Below are positions 1-7,367 of a stretch of 11,841 nt of DNA, one piece after another. Within the stretch, counting starts at the first letter, position 1; every line of letters begins with the position of its first letter. Source of the DNA: DATLYB01 sp964502525 (GTDB lineage Bacteria > Bacteroidota > Bacteroidia > Chitinophagales > CAIOSU01); assembly GCA_964502525.1 (NCBI GenBank), contig CAZCXH010000160.1:1-11841 (forward strand). Direction: 5' to 3'. Made by a program: the position numbers and the translations under genes. The notes under the pieces were generated by a model. The model saw nothing but the letters and a program-made list of their open reading frames with translations, made no database searches and was not told the DNA's origin.

Positions 1-1
1 C

Positions 2-3000
2 GACACACTGTCAACCGTTGAAGGATGTGACAGCGTGATTGTCACCAACCTCACCGTTCGTCCTCAACCCACCACAACCATTGATGCGGAAATCTGCGAT
101 GGAGACGCATACTTTGCGGGAGGGAATTTTCAAACTGTCGCTGGAACCTACTATGACACGCTCCCGGATGTCAACGGCTGCGACAGCATTATCATCACCA
201 ACCTCACCGTCAATCCGAATTTAGTTACGAATGTTAATGTCACAATATGTTTTGAAGATTCATTCTTTGTTGGAGGGGGAAATCAAAACACTTCCGGAAT
301 TTATTACGACACGCTTTCAACCATTGAAGGCTGCGACAGCGTGATTATCACGAATCTAACGGTTCGCCCTCAGCCCACGACAACATTTGATGCTGAAATC
401 TGCGATGGAGATGCATATTTTGCGGGAGGAGATTTTCAGACTGTCGCTGGAACTTACTATGACACGCTTCCGGATGTAAACGGATGCGATAGCATTATCA
501 TTACCAATCTCACAGTCAATCCAACTTTCGTCACTAATGTTGACGTGACGATTTGCAACGAAGATTCCTTTTTTGTCGGAGGCGGAAATCAGAATACTTC
601 CGGAATTTATTACGACACGCTTTCAACCGTTGAAGGCTGCGACAGCGTGATTGTCACCAACCTCACCGTTCGCCCTCAGCCAACGGCAACGATTGATGCC
701 GAAATCTGTGATGGGGATGCATATTTTGCGGGAGGAGATTTTCAGACTGTCGCTGGAACTTACTATGACACGCTTCCGGATGTAAACGGATGCGATAGCA
801 TTATCATTACCAATCTCACCGTAAATCCAACTTTCGTCATCAACGTTGACGTGACGATTTGCAACGAAGATTTCTATTTCGTTGGAGGAGGAGATCAGAA
901 CACTTCCGGAATTTATTACGACACACTTTCAACTGTGGAAGGCTGCGACAGCGTGATTGTCACTAATCTCACTGTTCGTCCACAGCCCACGGCAACGATT
1001 GATGCCGAAATCTGCGATGGAGACGGATACTTTGCCGGAGGCTCTTCCCAAACCACATCGGGAACTTATTACGATACGCTTGCTGATGTCAATGGCTGCG
1101 ACAGTATTATCATCACCAACCTGACGGTGCATCCAACTTTCATCACTAATGTTGATGTCACGATTTGCAATGAAGATTCTTTTTTCGTTGGTGGTGAAAA
1201 TCAAAACACTTCGGGAATCTATTACGATACGCTTTCAACTGTTGAAGGATGCGACAGCGTGATTGTTACGAACCTGACGGTGCTGCCCCCGGTAATCACG
1301 GTGATTGATACACAGGTTTGTGATGGAACCGCATATTTTGCCGGTGGCGAATTTCAGACAACCAGCGGGACTTACTATGATACGCTGAAAACTTCGCTTT
1401 TATGCGACAGTGTTGTCATCACCAACCTCATTTTTTCACCTGCGTTGAGCCTGACCTTCACGACTCAGGACGCTTCATGCTTCGGAGTATGCGATGCGTC
1501 AATAACGTGCAACGTGGCCGGAGGGCAGCCTCCTCTGAACTTCAGTTGGAACAATGGAAGCGATACAGCTCAGATAATCAACTTGTGCGCTGCCGCTTAT
1601 GACATTACCGTAACGGATGCCAACGGTTGCACCGCTGCCGGTTCAACATCCGTCAGCGAACCTGCGCCCTTATCAGTCAGCATTAACCATCAGGACATTC
1701 ATTGCGACTGCGTCAATCCGATTGCCAGTCATGAACTCTGCGTGATTGACTTTGCCGGTTTGCCGCATGGAACAATTTTAAACGAGCAATATGCTGATAA
1801 CGGCATCCACATTTCCGGTGATGTGATTAACGGCACGGCTCTTGACAAAGTGATTGTCTTCAACTCATCCGTCACCGGCTCGCAGGACCCGGATTTGCAG
1901 GTGAATATTGGCAACCTCGCCATCCTTCCGCAGAATTTAATTGACCTGAATGGCGATGGCATGGTTGATTCTCCCAATGACAATGGAAACGGAGGCAGCC
2001 AGACTTACATTTTCGACCAGCCCCGCGAGGTGGTTTCATTTCAATTCGTTGACAAGGAAAGCCCTGCCGGCAGCGCAACCGCTTATGACGCGCAAGGCAA
2101 TGTGATTAAAACCGTTGCGATTCCTGGCGCGGGAAACGGTTCGGTGCAAACTGTTGTGATGAATGCGCTGGGAGTGAGCAGGCTGGCAATTGAATATGGC
2201 AACGATTCCGGAGGGGTGACCGAAATCCGGCTTGGCTGCAGCTTCGTGTGCTGTGATGGTGCCGCATCGGCTGTCGCATCGGGAGGTAGTCCTCCGTACA
2301 ATTATAGCTGGAGCAACGGAATCAGCACTGAATCAATTAGCGGCTTGTGCGCAGGAACTTATGCGCTTACTGTAACTGATGCCAATGGCTGCTCTTTAAT
2401 TGATTCGATAACGATTGATGATTTCGAGGAGATCGAAATCAATGTCACGGTGGAAGATGTTTCGGAAAATTGCTCCTCTTCATCCAACCATCTTTGCGGG
2501 ATCAACTTCAGCGAGCTTCCCGCAGGAACAAGATTGAATGAGCAATATGCTCAACATGGGATTCACATTTCGGGAGATGCTTACGGCAACTTCACAGATC
2601 AAATCATCATCTTCAACGCGGATGCCACCAATACTCCCGATCCGGACTTGGAACCTGCAACGGGACATCTGGCTATTTTCCCGGAAAACCTGACGGACAA
2701 CAATCAAAACGGATTAGTTGATGTCCCCAACGATCAGGGACAGGGTGGAAAAATGACTTTCACTTTTGATCAGGACATGGAAGTGATTTCATTCGTATTT
2801 GTTGACAAGGAGAACAACAATCCCGGAACGGTAAAGGCTTACGACTCGAATAACAATTTGATAAAAACCGCAGCCATCCCCAACGCGGGCGATGGCTCCG
2901 TGCAAACGGTTTCCGTCAACGCGCAAGGTGTTCGCAAGTTAGTGATTGACTACCGCGATTCAGGCGGAGTGACGGACATCCTTTTTGGCTGCACACCCGA

Positions 3001-3826
3001 ATGCTGCGATGGCTCCGCGGCTGCATCGGTTTCAGGCGGTAATCCTCCATACGCTTATTCGTGGAGCACCGGAGCAACTTCATCTTCCGTTGACAGTCTT
3101 TGCGCAGGAGATTACACGGTGACCGTTACGGATGAAGACGGCTGCTCCAGCGAACAATCCATCACCATTTATGATTGCAGCCTCAGCATATCGGGGTTGA
3201 CGATTGTACGCGAGGGGTTGGGCGGTGATGTTGCGCCTTTAACGGACGGCATCGTCATCAGTCTTGACACATTGTGCTCATTCAACATCAGGGCGGATCT
3301 GTGCAATTCTTCAAACGGCAGCGTGAAATTCCTGCTCAACGGTGATTTGTTCAGCATCGAAAACTCAGCGCCTTATGCGCTTGCCGGAGATAATTCCGCT
3401 GGCAGCTACAATCTCTGGAGACCTGAACCCGGTGACTACACATTGACCGCCATCCCCTTTGCCGGACGGAATGCCTCCGGTGAGTCAGGCAGGACGCTTG
3501 CCGTTGATTTCACGATCACCGGCACTCCCTGCGGACTTAAGACCGCAGCGGATGATTTGGATGACCATGCGCTCAATATCGAAGTTTACCCCAATCCATT
3601 CAATGAAATACTAATGATTGATTTGAATGCGAAAGCGCCTGTGAAAGGAATCTTAAAGTTGATGGATGTCATCGGCAGGGAGTTGGTCGCCAGCGAAGTG
3701 AATTTAATACCGGGAAAGAATACAGTAACTGTCACACCTGGAAATCCTATCGCAGAGGGTGTTTATTTCCTGCAAGTGAAAATCAACGGACAGGCGAATG
3801 TAGTGAAGTTGGTGAAAGGTGATTAG
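2..3826 (+). CDS. Giant T9SS-secreted repeat adhesin-like protein (5' end outside window)
   Basis: The frame is open from base 2, so the true start lies upstream; a GTG at 35 is internal to a repeat. Residues are numbered from that GTG. Residues 9-467 are nine 51-residue repeats of the Bacteroidetes type ending GCDS...TNLTV, each with two Cys. SprB-type repeats follow (about 468-543, then two more ending near 797 and 1048), with the typical PPYxYSWSNG and GTYxxTVTDxxGC motifs. Two copies of a 166-residue module lie within the second and third SprB repeats. A beta-rich domain (1049-1166, LTDG, NSAPYALAGD and EPGDYTLTA-like motifs) precedes a type A T9SS sorting domain (1181-1263, starting NIEVYPNPF). 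SprB repeats are known from gliding and adhesion proteins. I infer an outer-surface or secreted adhesin exported by T9SS; no catalytic motif is visible. The stop lies 11 bp from the convergent DUF4197 gene. Confidence 0.93.
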   Translation, partial: DTLSTVEGCDSVIVTNLTVRPQPTTTIDAEICDGDAYFAGGNFQTVAGTYYDTLPDVNGCDSIIITNLTVNPNLVTNVNVTICFEDSFFVGGGNQNTSGIYYDTLSTIEGCDSVIITNLTVRPQPTTTFDAEICDGDAYFAGGDFQTVAGTYYDTLPDVNGCDSIIITNLTVNPTFVTNVDVTICNEDSFFVGGGNQNTSGIYYDTLSTVEGCDSVIVTNLTVRPQPTATIDAEICDGDAYFAGGDFQTVAGTYYDTLPDVNGCDSIIITNLTVNPTFVINVDVTICNEDFYFVGGGDQNTSGIYYDTLSTVEGCDSVIVTNLTVRPQPTATIDAEICDGDGYFAGGSSQTTSGTYYDTLADVNGCDSIIITNLTVHPTFITNVDVTICNEDSFFVGGENQNTSGIYYDTLSTVEGCDSVIVTNLTVLPPVITVIDTQVCDGTAYFAGGEFQTTSGTYYDTLKTSLLCDSVVITNLIFSPALSLTFTTQDASCFGVCDASITCNVAGGQPPLNFSWNNGSDTAQIINLCAAAYDITVTDANGCTAAGSTSVSEPAPLSVSINHQDIHCDCVNPIASHELCVIDFAGLPHGTILNEQYADNGIHISGDVINGTALDKVIVFNSSVTGSQDPDLQVNIGNLAILPQNLIDLNGDGMVDSPNDNGNGGSQTYIFDQPREVVSFQFVDKESPAGSATAYDAQGNVIKTVAIPGAGNGSVQTVVMNALGVSRLAIEYGNDSGGVTEIRLGCSFVCCDGAASAVASGGSPPYNYSWSNGISTESISGLCAGTYALTVTDANGCSLIDSITIDDFEEIEINVTVEDVSENCSSSSNHLCGINFSELPAGTRLNEQYAQHGIHISGDAYGNFTDQIIIFNADATNTPDPDLEPATGHLAIFPENLTDNNQNGLVDVPNDQGQGGKMTFTFDQDMEVISFVFVDKENNNPGTVKAYDSNNNLIKTAAIPNAGDGSVQTVSVNAQGVRKLVIDYRDSGGVTDILFGCTPECCDGSAAASVSGGNPPYAYSWSTGATSSSVDSLCAGDYTVTVTDEDGCSSEQSITIYDCSLSISGLTIVREGLGGDVAPLTDGIVISLDTLCSFNIRADLCNSSNGSVKFLLNGDLFSIENSAPYALAGDNSAGSYNLWRPEPGDYTLTAIPFAGRNASGESGRTLAVDFTITGTPCGLKTAADDLDDHALNIEVYPNPFNEILMIDLNAKAPVKGILKLMDVIGRELVASEVNLIPGKNTVTVTPGNPIAEGVYFLQVKINGQANVVKLVKGD
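59..1435 (+). repeat. Nine 153-bp intragenic tandem repeats in alternating A/B order
   Basis: Nine complete 51-codon units lie in tandem, preceded by a partial unit at the window edge. Odd units (A type) carry RPQPT.., CDGDAYFAGG and LPDVNGCDS; even units (B type) carry VTICNEDSFFVGGG, NQNTSG and LSTVEGCDS. Unit 9 is A-like but diverged, with KTSLLCDS. The A/B alternation gives a 306-bp higher-order period. Two Cys per unit sit at fixed positions (ICxxD and GCDS), compatible with one disulfide per unit, which is inference. The array probably continues upstream of the window. Confidence 0.95.
1739..2239 (+). repeat. First copy of 166-residue module nested in an SprB repeat
   Basis: This stretch of the adhesin encodes a Cys-bounded module with the features LNEQYAxxGIHISGD, DPDL, DxNxxGxVDxPND, a GG..TFDQ strand, FVDKE, a KAYDxxxNxIKT strand, IPxAGxGSVQTV, and a final SGGVT..GC. 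Proteins in Planctomycetes and cyanobacteria carry similar domains (DPDL plus PDDNxxGG plus GDGSVQ), which I recognise only by pattern. It is about half identical to the second copy at 2495-2992. The SprB sequence appears to stop before it (INHQDIHC) and resume after it (CCDGAASAVASGG). Confidence 0.8.
2495..2992 (+). repeat. Second copy of 166-residue module nested in an SprB repeat
   Basis: This copy has the same order of motifs as the module at 1739-2239: LNEQYAQHGIHISGD, DPDLE, VDVPNDQGQGG, FVFVDKE, KAYDSNN, IPNAGDGSVQTV and DSGGVTDILFGC. It is again preceded by an SprB-like opening strand (EIEINVTVEDVSENC) and followed by the body of an SprB repeat (CCDGSAAASVSGG, then PPYAYSWSTG). The shared position suggests that the module and its SprB host were duplicated together. 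The function is unknown; a lectin-like or adhesive beta-sandwich is a guess. Confidence 0.8.
3575..3823 (+). other. Type IX secretion C-terminal sorting domain (type A)
   Basis: The last 83 codons of the adhesin encode NIEVYPNPFNE, a hydrophobic strand, DVIGREL, a NxVTV strand and GVYFLQVKINGQ followed by a basic VVKLVKGD end. This is the usual layout of the type A T9SS sorting domain, which directs the protein through the outer-membrane translocon and is normally cleaved off as the cargo is attached to the surface or released. Confidence 0.93.
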
Positions 3827-3837
3827 TTTGACATCCA

Positions 3838-4578
3838 TTAACCCTCATAGCCGAACACCTTCTTCAGCAACTCCGTTACTCTTGCGCCCGGATTGGCGCG
3901 AATCTTCTCTTCTTCTTTTCCGACAAGATAAAACAGTCCGCTGATGGCTTTGCGCGTGGTGTAATCCTCAAGGTCGGGATTCATCTTTTTTACAAGCGGA
4001 ATTTTGTTGTAGGTGGTGATGATGGGATTCCAGTACTTGGTGACTCCCACTTTCTGAATCGCTTTCGTTACCACCGGTTTGAACTTCTGGTAAAGCGCAT
4101 CGGTGGTTTTGTTCTGAAGAAAAGTTGTCGCAGCGCGATTGTCACCCTTCAGAATGCCCCATCCATCCTGGATCGTCATCTGTTTTACCGCATCAACAAA
4201 TATGGGTGCTGCCTCCTTAGCTGCCTCTTCCGCAGCGCGGTTGAGCGTCATCACGAAATCATCCACCTGCTTTCCCATGCCAAGCGCGCGCACTTTCTCT
4301 TCCACCGCTTTGTCTTCAGGCGGGAACGGAATGAAAATAGATGGGTTCTTGTAAAAACCATCAACTTTTGAAGCAAGTCCCCCGGCATTCTTCGAGCCGA
4401 TGCTTAACGCTTCCTTCAATCCGGAGATCACCTCCTGATCGGTAGGTTTGCCGTTGCTGCCGGTGAGCACCTTGGAAGCATCATCCAGTGTTTTTGAAAT
4501 ATTGAACTGAGCGGAGCAGGACGAAGAGAAAATCAAAAAGTAAACTGACGTGAATGAAATCAGCATTGCTTGTTTCAT
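3838..4578 (-). CDS. DUF4197 family exported protein
   Basis: The 246-residue protein begins with a signal peptide (basic MKQ, hydrophobic core to about residue 19, then SSSCSAQF). The Cys at about 21 could suggest a lipoprotein, but the position three before it is Ser, so signal peptidase I cleavage after CSA is as likely. Residues 28-243 match the DUF4197 pattern: SGLKEALSIGSKNA, a FxPFPP segment, VDDFVMTLNRAAEEAAKEAAPIF, ILKGDNRAATTFLQ, and a C-terminal GLFYLVGKEEEKIRANPxARVTELLKKVFG. The family is widespread in envelopes of Gram-negative bacteria, is mostly helical and has no established function. The gene converges on the adhesin. Its leader is A-rich without a Shine-Dalgarno site, and a TAnnTTTG -7 box lies 22 bp upstream of the ATG, which suggests its own promoter. 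Confidence 0.88.
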   Translation of the reverse strand: MKQAMLISFTSVYFLIFSSSCSAQFNISKTLDDASKVLTGSNGKPTDQEVISGLKEALSIGSKNAGGLASKVDGFYKNPSIFIPFPPEDKAVEEKVRALGMGKQVDDFVMTLNRAAEEAAKEAAPIFVDAVKQMTIQDGWGILKGDNRAATTFLQNKTTDALYQKFKPVVTKAIQKVGVTKYWNPIITTYNKIPLVKKMNPDLEDYTTRKAISGLFYLVGKEEEKIRANPGARVTELLKKVFGYEG

Positions 4579-4600
4579 GTTTGGTTTTTTTTGTTTGTGG

Positions 4601-4608
4601 CAAAAATA
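4601..4608 (-). promoter_or_regulatory. Candidate -7 promoter element for the DUF4197 gene
   Basis: Read on the minus strand this is TATTTTTG, an exact match to the Bacteroidetes -7 consensus TAnnTTTG. The ATG is 22 bp downstream, which gives a short A-rich leader (4579-4600) typical of this phylum. A TTTTTG further upstream could be the -33 element, but its spacing (26 bp) is longer than usual, so only the -7 box is well supported. Confidence 0.45.
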
Positions 4609-4669
4609 TATCTTGGGAGCTTGGGAATGTAATGCAAAAAGAAAGCCAATTATTTACTCAACCGGCAGG

Positions 4670-5278
4670 CTATGCCTGATCATTAAGCTTCTGATTGAGA
4701 GCGGTGCGCTTCACCACTTCGCTGATGCGGGCAGTCCTCGTTTCATCCCTCCGGGCGCTTTCCACCCAATCCACATATTCTTTTCTGTCAGAGTACGCGA
4801 GGTTATCGAAGTTTGCCTGTGCCTGCCGGTCTTCGGACAGCGCTGTTTGAAGGTCATGAGGAACATCCAAAACTTTTGTGGGGGCAGGCGTTCTTTGTTT
4901 CATTTCATTGATCATCACAGCTTCCCTGATATATTCTATCAGGACGGTTTCGTTAATATCATTTTCGGAACTGAATTGCATGATCCTGTTATTGCGGTTG
5001 CTGCCTGCATGTAATAAAATATTCTTTGCATCTTTCATCAGTGCGCCTTTGAAAAATGCCAGCGAAACATGCATGTTAAAGACGCCAAACCCGCACACCT
5101 TCCCCCTCTTGCAGAAACTGGGACCCCATTCCCAGTCTTCCATGATTTCCGGGTCGGCTCTGTGAATGATTTCCCGCAGCTTGCGGCAGATAGGTTGAGC
5201 AAACGCAGGCTGCTCCTCGATATATGAATCAATGCGCCTGAGGGCTTTCAGTTTGGTCATGGTAATATTTCGCTTCAT
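4670..5278 (-). CDS. DUF1801 / YdeI-like (OmpD-associated) two-domain protein
   Basis: The 202-residue protein has no signal peptide and is probably cytoplasmic. Residues 18-122 fit the DUF1801 family, which includes the frataxin-like iron protein YdhG of Bacillus: IDSYIEEQPAFAQPICRKLREII, a WEWGPSF strand, GFGVFNMHVSLAFFKG and a helical EYIREAVMINE end. Residues 139-194 fit the YdeI/OmdA ('bacteriocin-protection') C-terminal family: VPHDLQTALSEDRQAQANFDNL, SDRKEYVDWVESARRDETRTARI. This pair is a common fusion in Bacteroidetes. The role is not established; a link to iron or stress is only inferred from YdhG. Met7 (MTKLKAL) is an alternative start. The gene is divergent from the DoxX gene across a 93-bp intergenic stretch. 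Confidence 0.85.
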   Translation of the reverse strand: MKRNITMTKLKALRRIDSYIEEQPAFAQPICRKLREIIHRADPEIMEDWEWGPSFCKRGKVCGFGVFNMHVSLAFFKGALMKDAKNILLHAGSNRNNRIMQFSSENDINETVLIEYIREAVMINEMKQRTPAPTKVLDVPHDLQTALSEDRQAQANFDNLAYSDRKEYVDWVESARRDETRTARISEVVKRTALNQKLNDQA

Positions 5279-5348
5279 AATTTAGTAAACTGTACTCAAT
5301 TATGACGGCAGTGTTAGGAAATTAAGGCTCAGGATTAAGTCCCTCCTC

Positions 5349-5356
5349 TAAATTTG
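5349..5356 (+). promoter_or_regulatory. Candidate -7 promoter element for the DoxX gene
   Basis: TAAATTTG matches the Bacteroidetes -7 consensus TAnnTTTG exactly and ends 15 bp before the preferred ATG at 5372. The leader between them is A-rich (a run of eight A) and has no Shine-Dalgarno site. I see no convincing -33 element at the usual distance. Confidence 0.45.
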
Positions 5357-5371
5357 TGGAAAAAAAATCGC

Positions 5372-5803
5372 ATGAGTTTTCTGAGCAATTACTCCGAGGG
5401 ACAAAAAAATTTCGGATTGCTGGTCCTGAGAATCGGGATCGGGGCCATATTCATCCTGCACGGTTATCCGAAATTGATTGGCGGCCCTGAGAAGTGGGAG
5501 AGCCTTGGCAGGGAGATGAGCAATATCGGTATAGATTACATTCCGGTGTTTTGGGGCTTCATGGCTTCGTTTGCTGAAGCGGTCGGTGGGCTTTTGCTGA
5601 TGATAGGCATCGCGTTTCGCCCCGTTTGTTTTTTATTGATGTTCACGATGATCGTTGCCGCCACCGCCCATTTCGAGCAGGGAAATACGGTGATTGAAAA
5701 CATTAGCAGCGCGTCTCATGCGATAAAATGCGCCATCCTCTTTTTAAGCCTTCTGTTCATCGGTCCGGGGAACTACCGGATGCAGAAATTGGTGATTGAG
5801 TAA
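5372..5803 (+). CDS. DoxX family integral membrane protein
   Basis: From ATG 5372 the protein is 143 residues; a TTG at 5354 would add six residues but overlaps the probable -7 box. The pattern is that of DoxX: GLLVLRIGIGAIFILHGYPKL in the first membrane helix (about 14-35), FAEAVGGLLLMIGI in the second (about 59-80), a third helix around 85-100 ending in AHF, and a fourth around 117-133. The GYPKL/HG and FAEAVGG signatures are characteristic. DoxX proteins are small inner-membrane proteins, some linked to quinone or sulfur chemistry or to oxidative stress; the exact role here cannot be read from sequence. Its stop lies 4 bp from the convergent prfA stop, leaving no room for separate terminators. 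Confidence 0.9.
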   Translation: MSFLSNYSEGQKNFGLLVLRIGIGAIFILHGYPKLIGGPEKWESLGREMSNIGIDYIPVFWGFMASFAEAVGGLLLMIGIAFRPVCFLLMFTMIVAATAHFEQGNTVIENISSASHAIKCAILFLSLLFIGPGNYRMQKLVIE

Positions 5804-5807
5804 CGGT

Positions 5808-6881
5808 TTAACTCATGTTTCCCGCCTTCATCTTCTCGGCATTCTCCGCAACCTGCAGCGCGGAAATCAAATCTTCGAGCTTGCCGTCTATTATTGCGGA
5901 AAGATTATAAAGCGTCAGCCCGATGCGGTGGTCGGTGACACGGCTCTGCGGAAAGTTGTAGGTGCGTATCTTGGCGGAGCGATCGCCCGTGGAAACCATC
6001 GTCTTCCTTTTTTTGGAGATGGCATCGAGGTGCTCTTTCATGCGCATCTCGAAGATTTTCGTCCTTAGCAGCTTCATGGCAAGCTCATTATTTTTCATTT
6101 GCGAGCGCTCCTGCTGGCAGGCGACAACAATGCCGGTTGGGATATGCGTAAGGCGCACGGCTGACTCGGTTTTGTTCACATGCTGCCCGCCCGCGCCTGA
6201 TGCGCGGAAGGTATCGCGCTTGATGTCTTTGTCAAGTATCTCAACATCCACTTCGTCCGGTTCGGGAAGCACCGCTACGGAAGCTGCTGAGGTATGAACA
6301 CGCCCCTGCGCTTCGGTTTCGGGTACGCGCTGCACACGATGCACACCTGATTCATATTTGAGAACGCCATAGACGCCATCGCCATTCACTTCGGCAATGA
6401 TTTCCTTATAGCCTCCCATTGTTCCGGAGCTTTCACTCACGACTGCCACGCTCCATCCTTTCGAGGCGCAGAATCGCTGGTACATTCTGAAGAGATCGCC
6501 TGCGAAGATGCTCGCCTCGTCTCCACCAGTCCCAGCGCGTATTTCAAGGATGGCGTTGTTATCGTCTTCCGCGTCTTTTGGAATAAGCAGTTGCCTGATT
6601 TCTTCTTCGAGGACTTGCTGCTTGCCGGTTAATTCTTCTAAATCGGTTTTCGCCATCTGGCGGAACTCTTCGTCTTTCTCGGTATTGAGCACTTCCCTGC
6701 CATGCTCGATATTGCTTAAAAGATTTTTATACTCCTCATAAGCTTTAACGATTTTGCCAAGTTCCTTGTACTCACGACTGAGTTTGGAATAGCGGGGAAT
6801 ATCCGAAATCACCTGCGGATCGGTCATCTGCTGGCTGATAGATTCCCAGCGTTCCTTGATGGAGCGGAGCATGTCGAGCAT
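5808..6881 (-). CDS. prfA: Peptide chain release factor 1 (RF1)
   Basis: RF1 terminates translation at UAA and UAG. The 357-residue length fits the family. Visible landmarks are an N-terminal helical region; RAGTGGDEASIFAGDLFRMY (115-134); the stop-codon recognition PxT tripeptide as PET at 187-189 within RVPETEAQGRVHTS; the catalytic GGQ at 231-233 within SGAGGQHVNKTESAVR; and the C-terminal RTYNFPQSRVTDHRIGLT. The GGQ glutamine is normally N5-methylated by PrmC, whose gene is not next to it here. PxT rather than SPF identifies RF1, not RF2. Met1 is preferred over Met4 because MLDxLxxIKxR is the usual opening in this phylum. It stands alone, convergent with doxX and preceded by a repeat-rich gap, so it is probably transcribed on its own. 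Confidence 0.97.
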   Translation of the reverse strand: MLDMLRSIKERWESISQQMTDPQVISDIPRYSKLSREYKELGKIVKAYEEYKNLLSNIEHGREVLNTEKDEEFRQMAKTDLEELTGKQQVLEEEIRQLLIPKDAEDDNNAILEIRAGTGGDEASIFAGDLFRMYQRFCASKGWSVAVVSESSGTMGGYKEIIAEVNGDGVYGVLKYESGVHRVQRVPETEAQGRVHTSAASVAVLPEPDEVDVEILDKDIKRDTFRASGAGGQHVNKTESAVRLTHIPTGIVVACQQERSQMKNNELAMKLLRTKIFEMRMKEHLDAISKKRKTMVSTGDRSAKIRTYNFPQSRVTDHRIGLTLYNLSAIIDGKLEDLISALQVAENAEKMKAGNMS

Positions 6882-6931
6882 CTCTCAAATAGTTTGGAGT
6901 TTGAAGTCAGAAACTGTTTAAAATTAGGAAT

Positions 6932-6961
6932 AGAACGCAGATGACGCTGATAAATATGATT
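6932..6961 (+). repeat. Left arm of split inverted repeat
   Basis: The arm reads gaacgcagatgacgctgat at its outer end and pairs with the reverse complement of 7201-7230 (ggaatgctgatgacgcagat). The core GATGACGC followed by GAT is shared, with scattered mismatches. Sequences of this kind (GATGACGC...GATTT) recur between genes in many Bacteroidetes genomes; that statement is from memory, not from a search. Confidence 0.55.
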
Positions 6962-7014
6962 TACCCAGACGAAAATCTGTGATTATCAACTGAGTTAGGA
7001 ATTAGCAAATTGAC

Positions 7015-7165
7015 AAAAAAGATCGCCCCTGGGGCTTGAATATTTTGACGAGCATATTTTCTGCCAAAAGGTGGCCTTACAGGGCTTTCAGAGTTCCGTC
7101 AGGAACGATCTTTTGGTAGAAAATTAACTTCGGACATTGTGCAAAGCCCCAGCGGGGCGACCTTT
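7015..7165. repeat. About 150-bp palindromic element with nested hairpins
   Basis: The ends are imperfect inverted repeats: gatcgcccctggggctt on the left (7021-7037) and, on the reverse strand of the right end, ggtcgccccgctggggcttt. Each end is itself a small hairpin (GCCCC with GGGGC). Inside is a second inverted pair, attttctgccaaaag (about 7056-7070) against the complement of cttttggtagaaaat (about 7110-7124), and then a compact hairpin GTTCC-gtca-GGAAC at 7093-7106. No open frame is present. This resembles a REP-like or MITE-like non-coding element. Confidence 0.65.
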
Positions 7166-7200
7166 TAAGAAGAAAGTAAATCCTTATCCCGAACTCGCGT

Positions 7201-7230
7201 TATCAGCCAATCTGCGTCATCAGCATTCCG
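7201..7230 (-). repeat. Right arm of split inverted repeat
   Basis: On the minus strand this reads ggaatgctgatgacgcagat, then tggctgata, matching the left arm at 6932-6961. About 240 bases separate the arms, and most of that span is a different palindromic element. Confidence 0.55.
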
Positions 7231-7287
7231 TTTCTTATTCGGATTATGATATTTTGTAAATTTAAACAGCTCTTAGATATAAACACA

Positions 7288-7315
7288 GTAAACAGTAAAC
7301 GCGTAAACAGTAAAC
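7288..7315 (+). repeat. GTAAAC short tandem array, left of lipoprotein gene
   Basis: Four copies of GTAAAC start at 7288, 7295, 7303 and 7310 (steps of 7, 8 and 7 bp). The 18-mer at 7293-7310, cagtaaacgcgtaaacag, recurs inverted with one mismatch at 8554-8571. Confidence 0.7.
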
Positions 7316-7367
7316 AACTGCCCACCGCATTGATGACTTGATCCAGCAATAGACGCATTGTCCGGAA

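Larger units (their letters stand above)
6882..7367. other. Gene-free, repeat-rich gap upstream of prfA
   Basis: No open frame of interest or RNA gene is visible in these 486 bases. The stretch holds the two arms of an inverted repeat (6932-6961 and 7201-7230), a second, GC-rich palindromic element between them (7015-7165), and a GTAAAC array (7288-7315). The prfA promoter should lie at its left end, but I see no exact TAnnTTTG box there. Confidence 0.7.

Noticed and set aside
929..1204. Minus-strand open frame within the adhesin repeats
   Set aside because: It is a by-product of the repeated codons on the other strand and carries no family signature. The same applies to the other antisense frames under the adhesin.
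59..1435. CRISPR-like regular repeats
   Set aside because: The 153-bp units are contiguous, in frame, without spacers and code for a secreted protein.
3827..3837. Terminator between the convergent adhesin and DUF4197 genes
   Set aside because: The gap is only 11 bp and contains no inverted repeat or T-tract.
4550..5014. 154-codon plus-strand frame across the DUF4197-DUF1801 boundary
   Set aside because: It is antisense to two well-supported genes, and its translation has no recognisable domain or consistent composition.
5354..5371. TTG start for the DoxX protein
   Set aside because: It overlaps the TAAATTTG promoter-like box, and ATG 5372 gives the usual family length.
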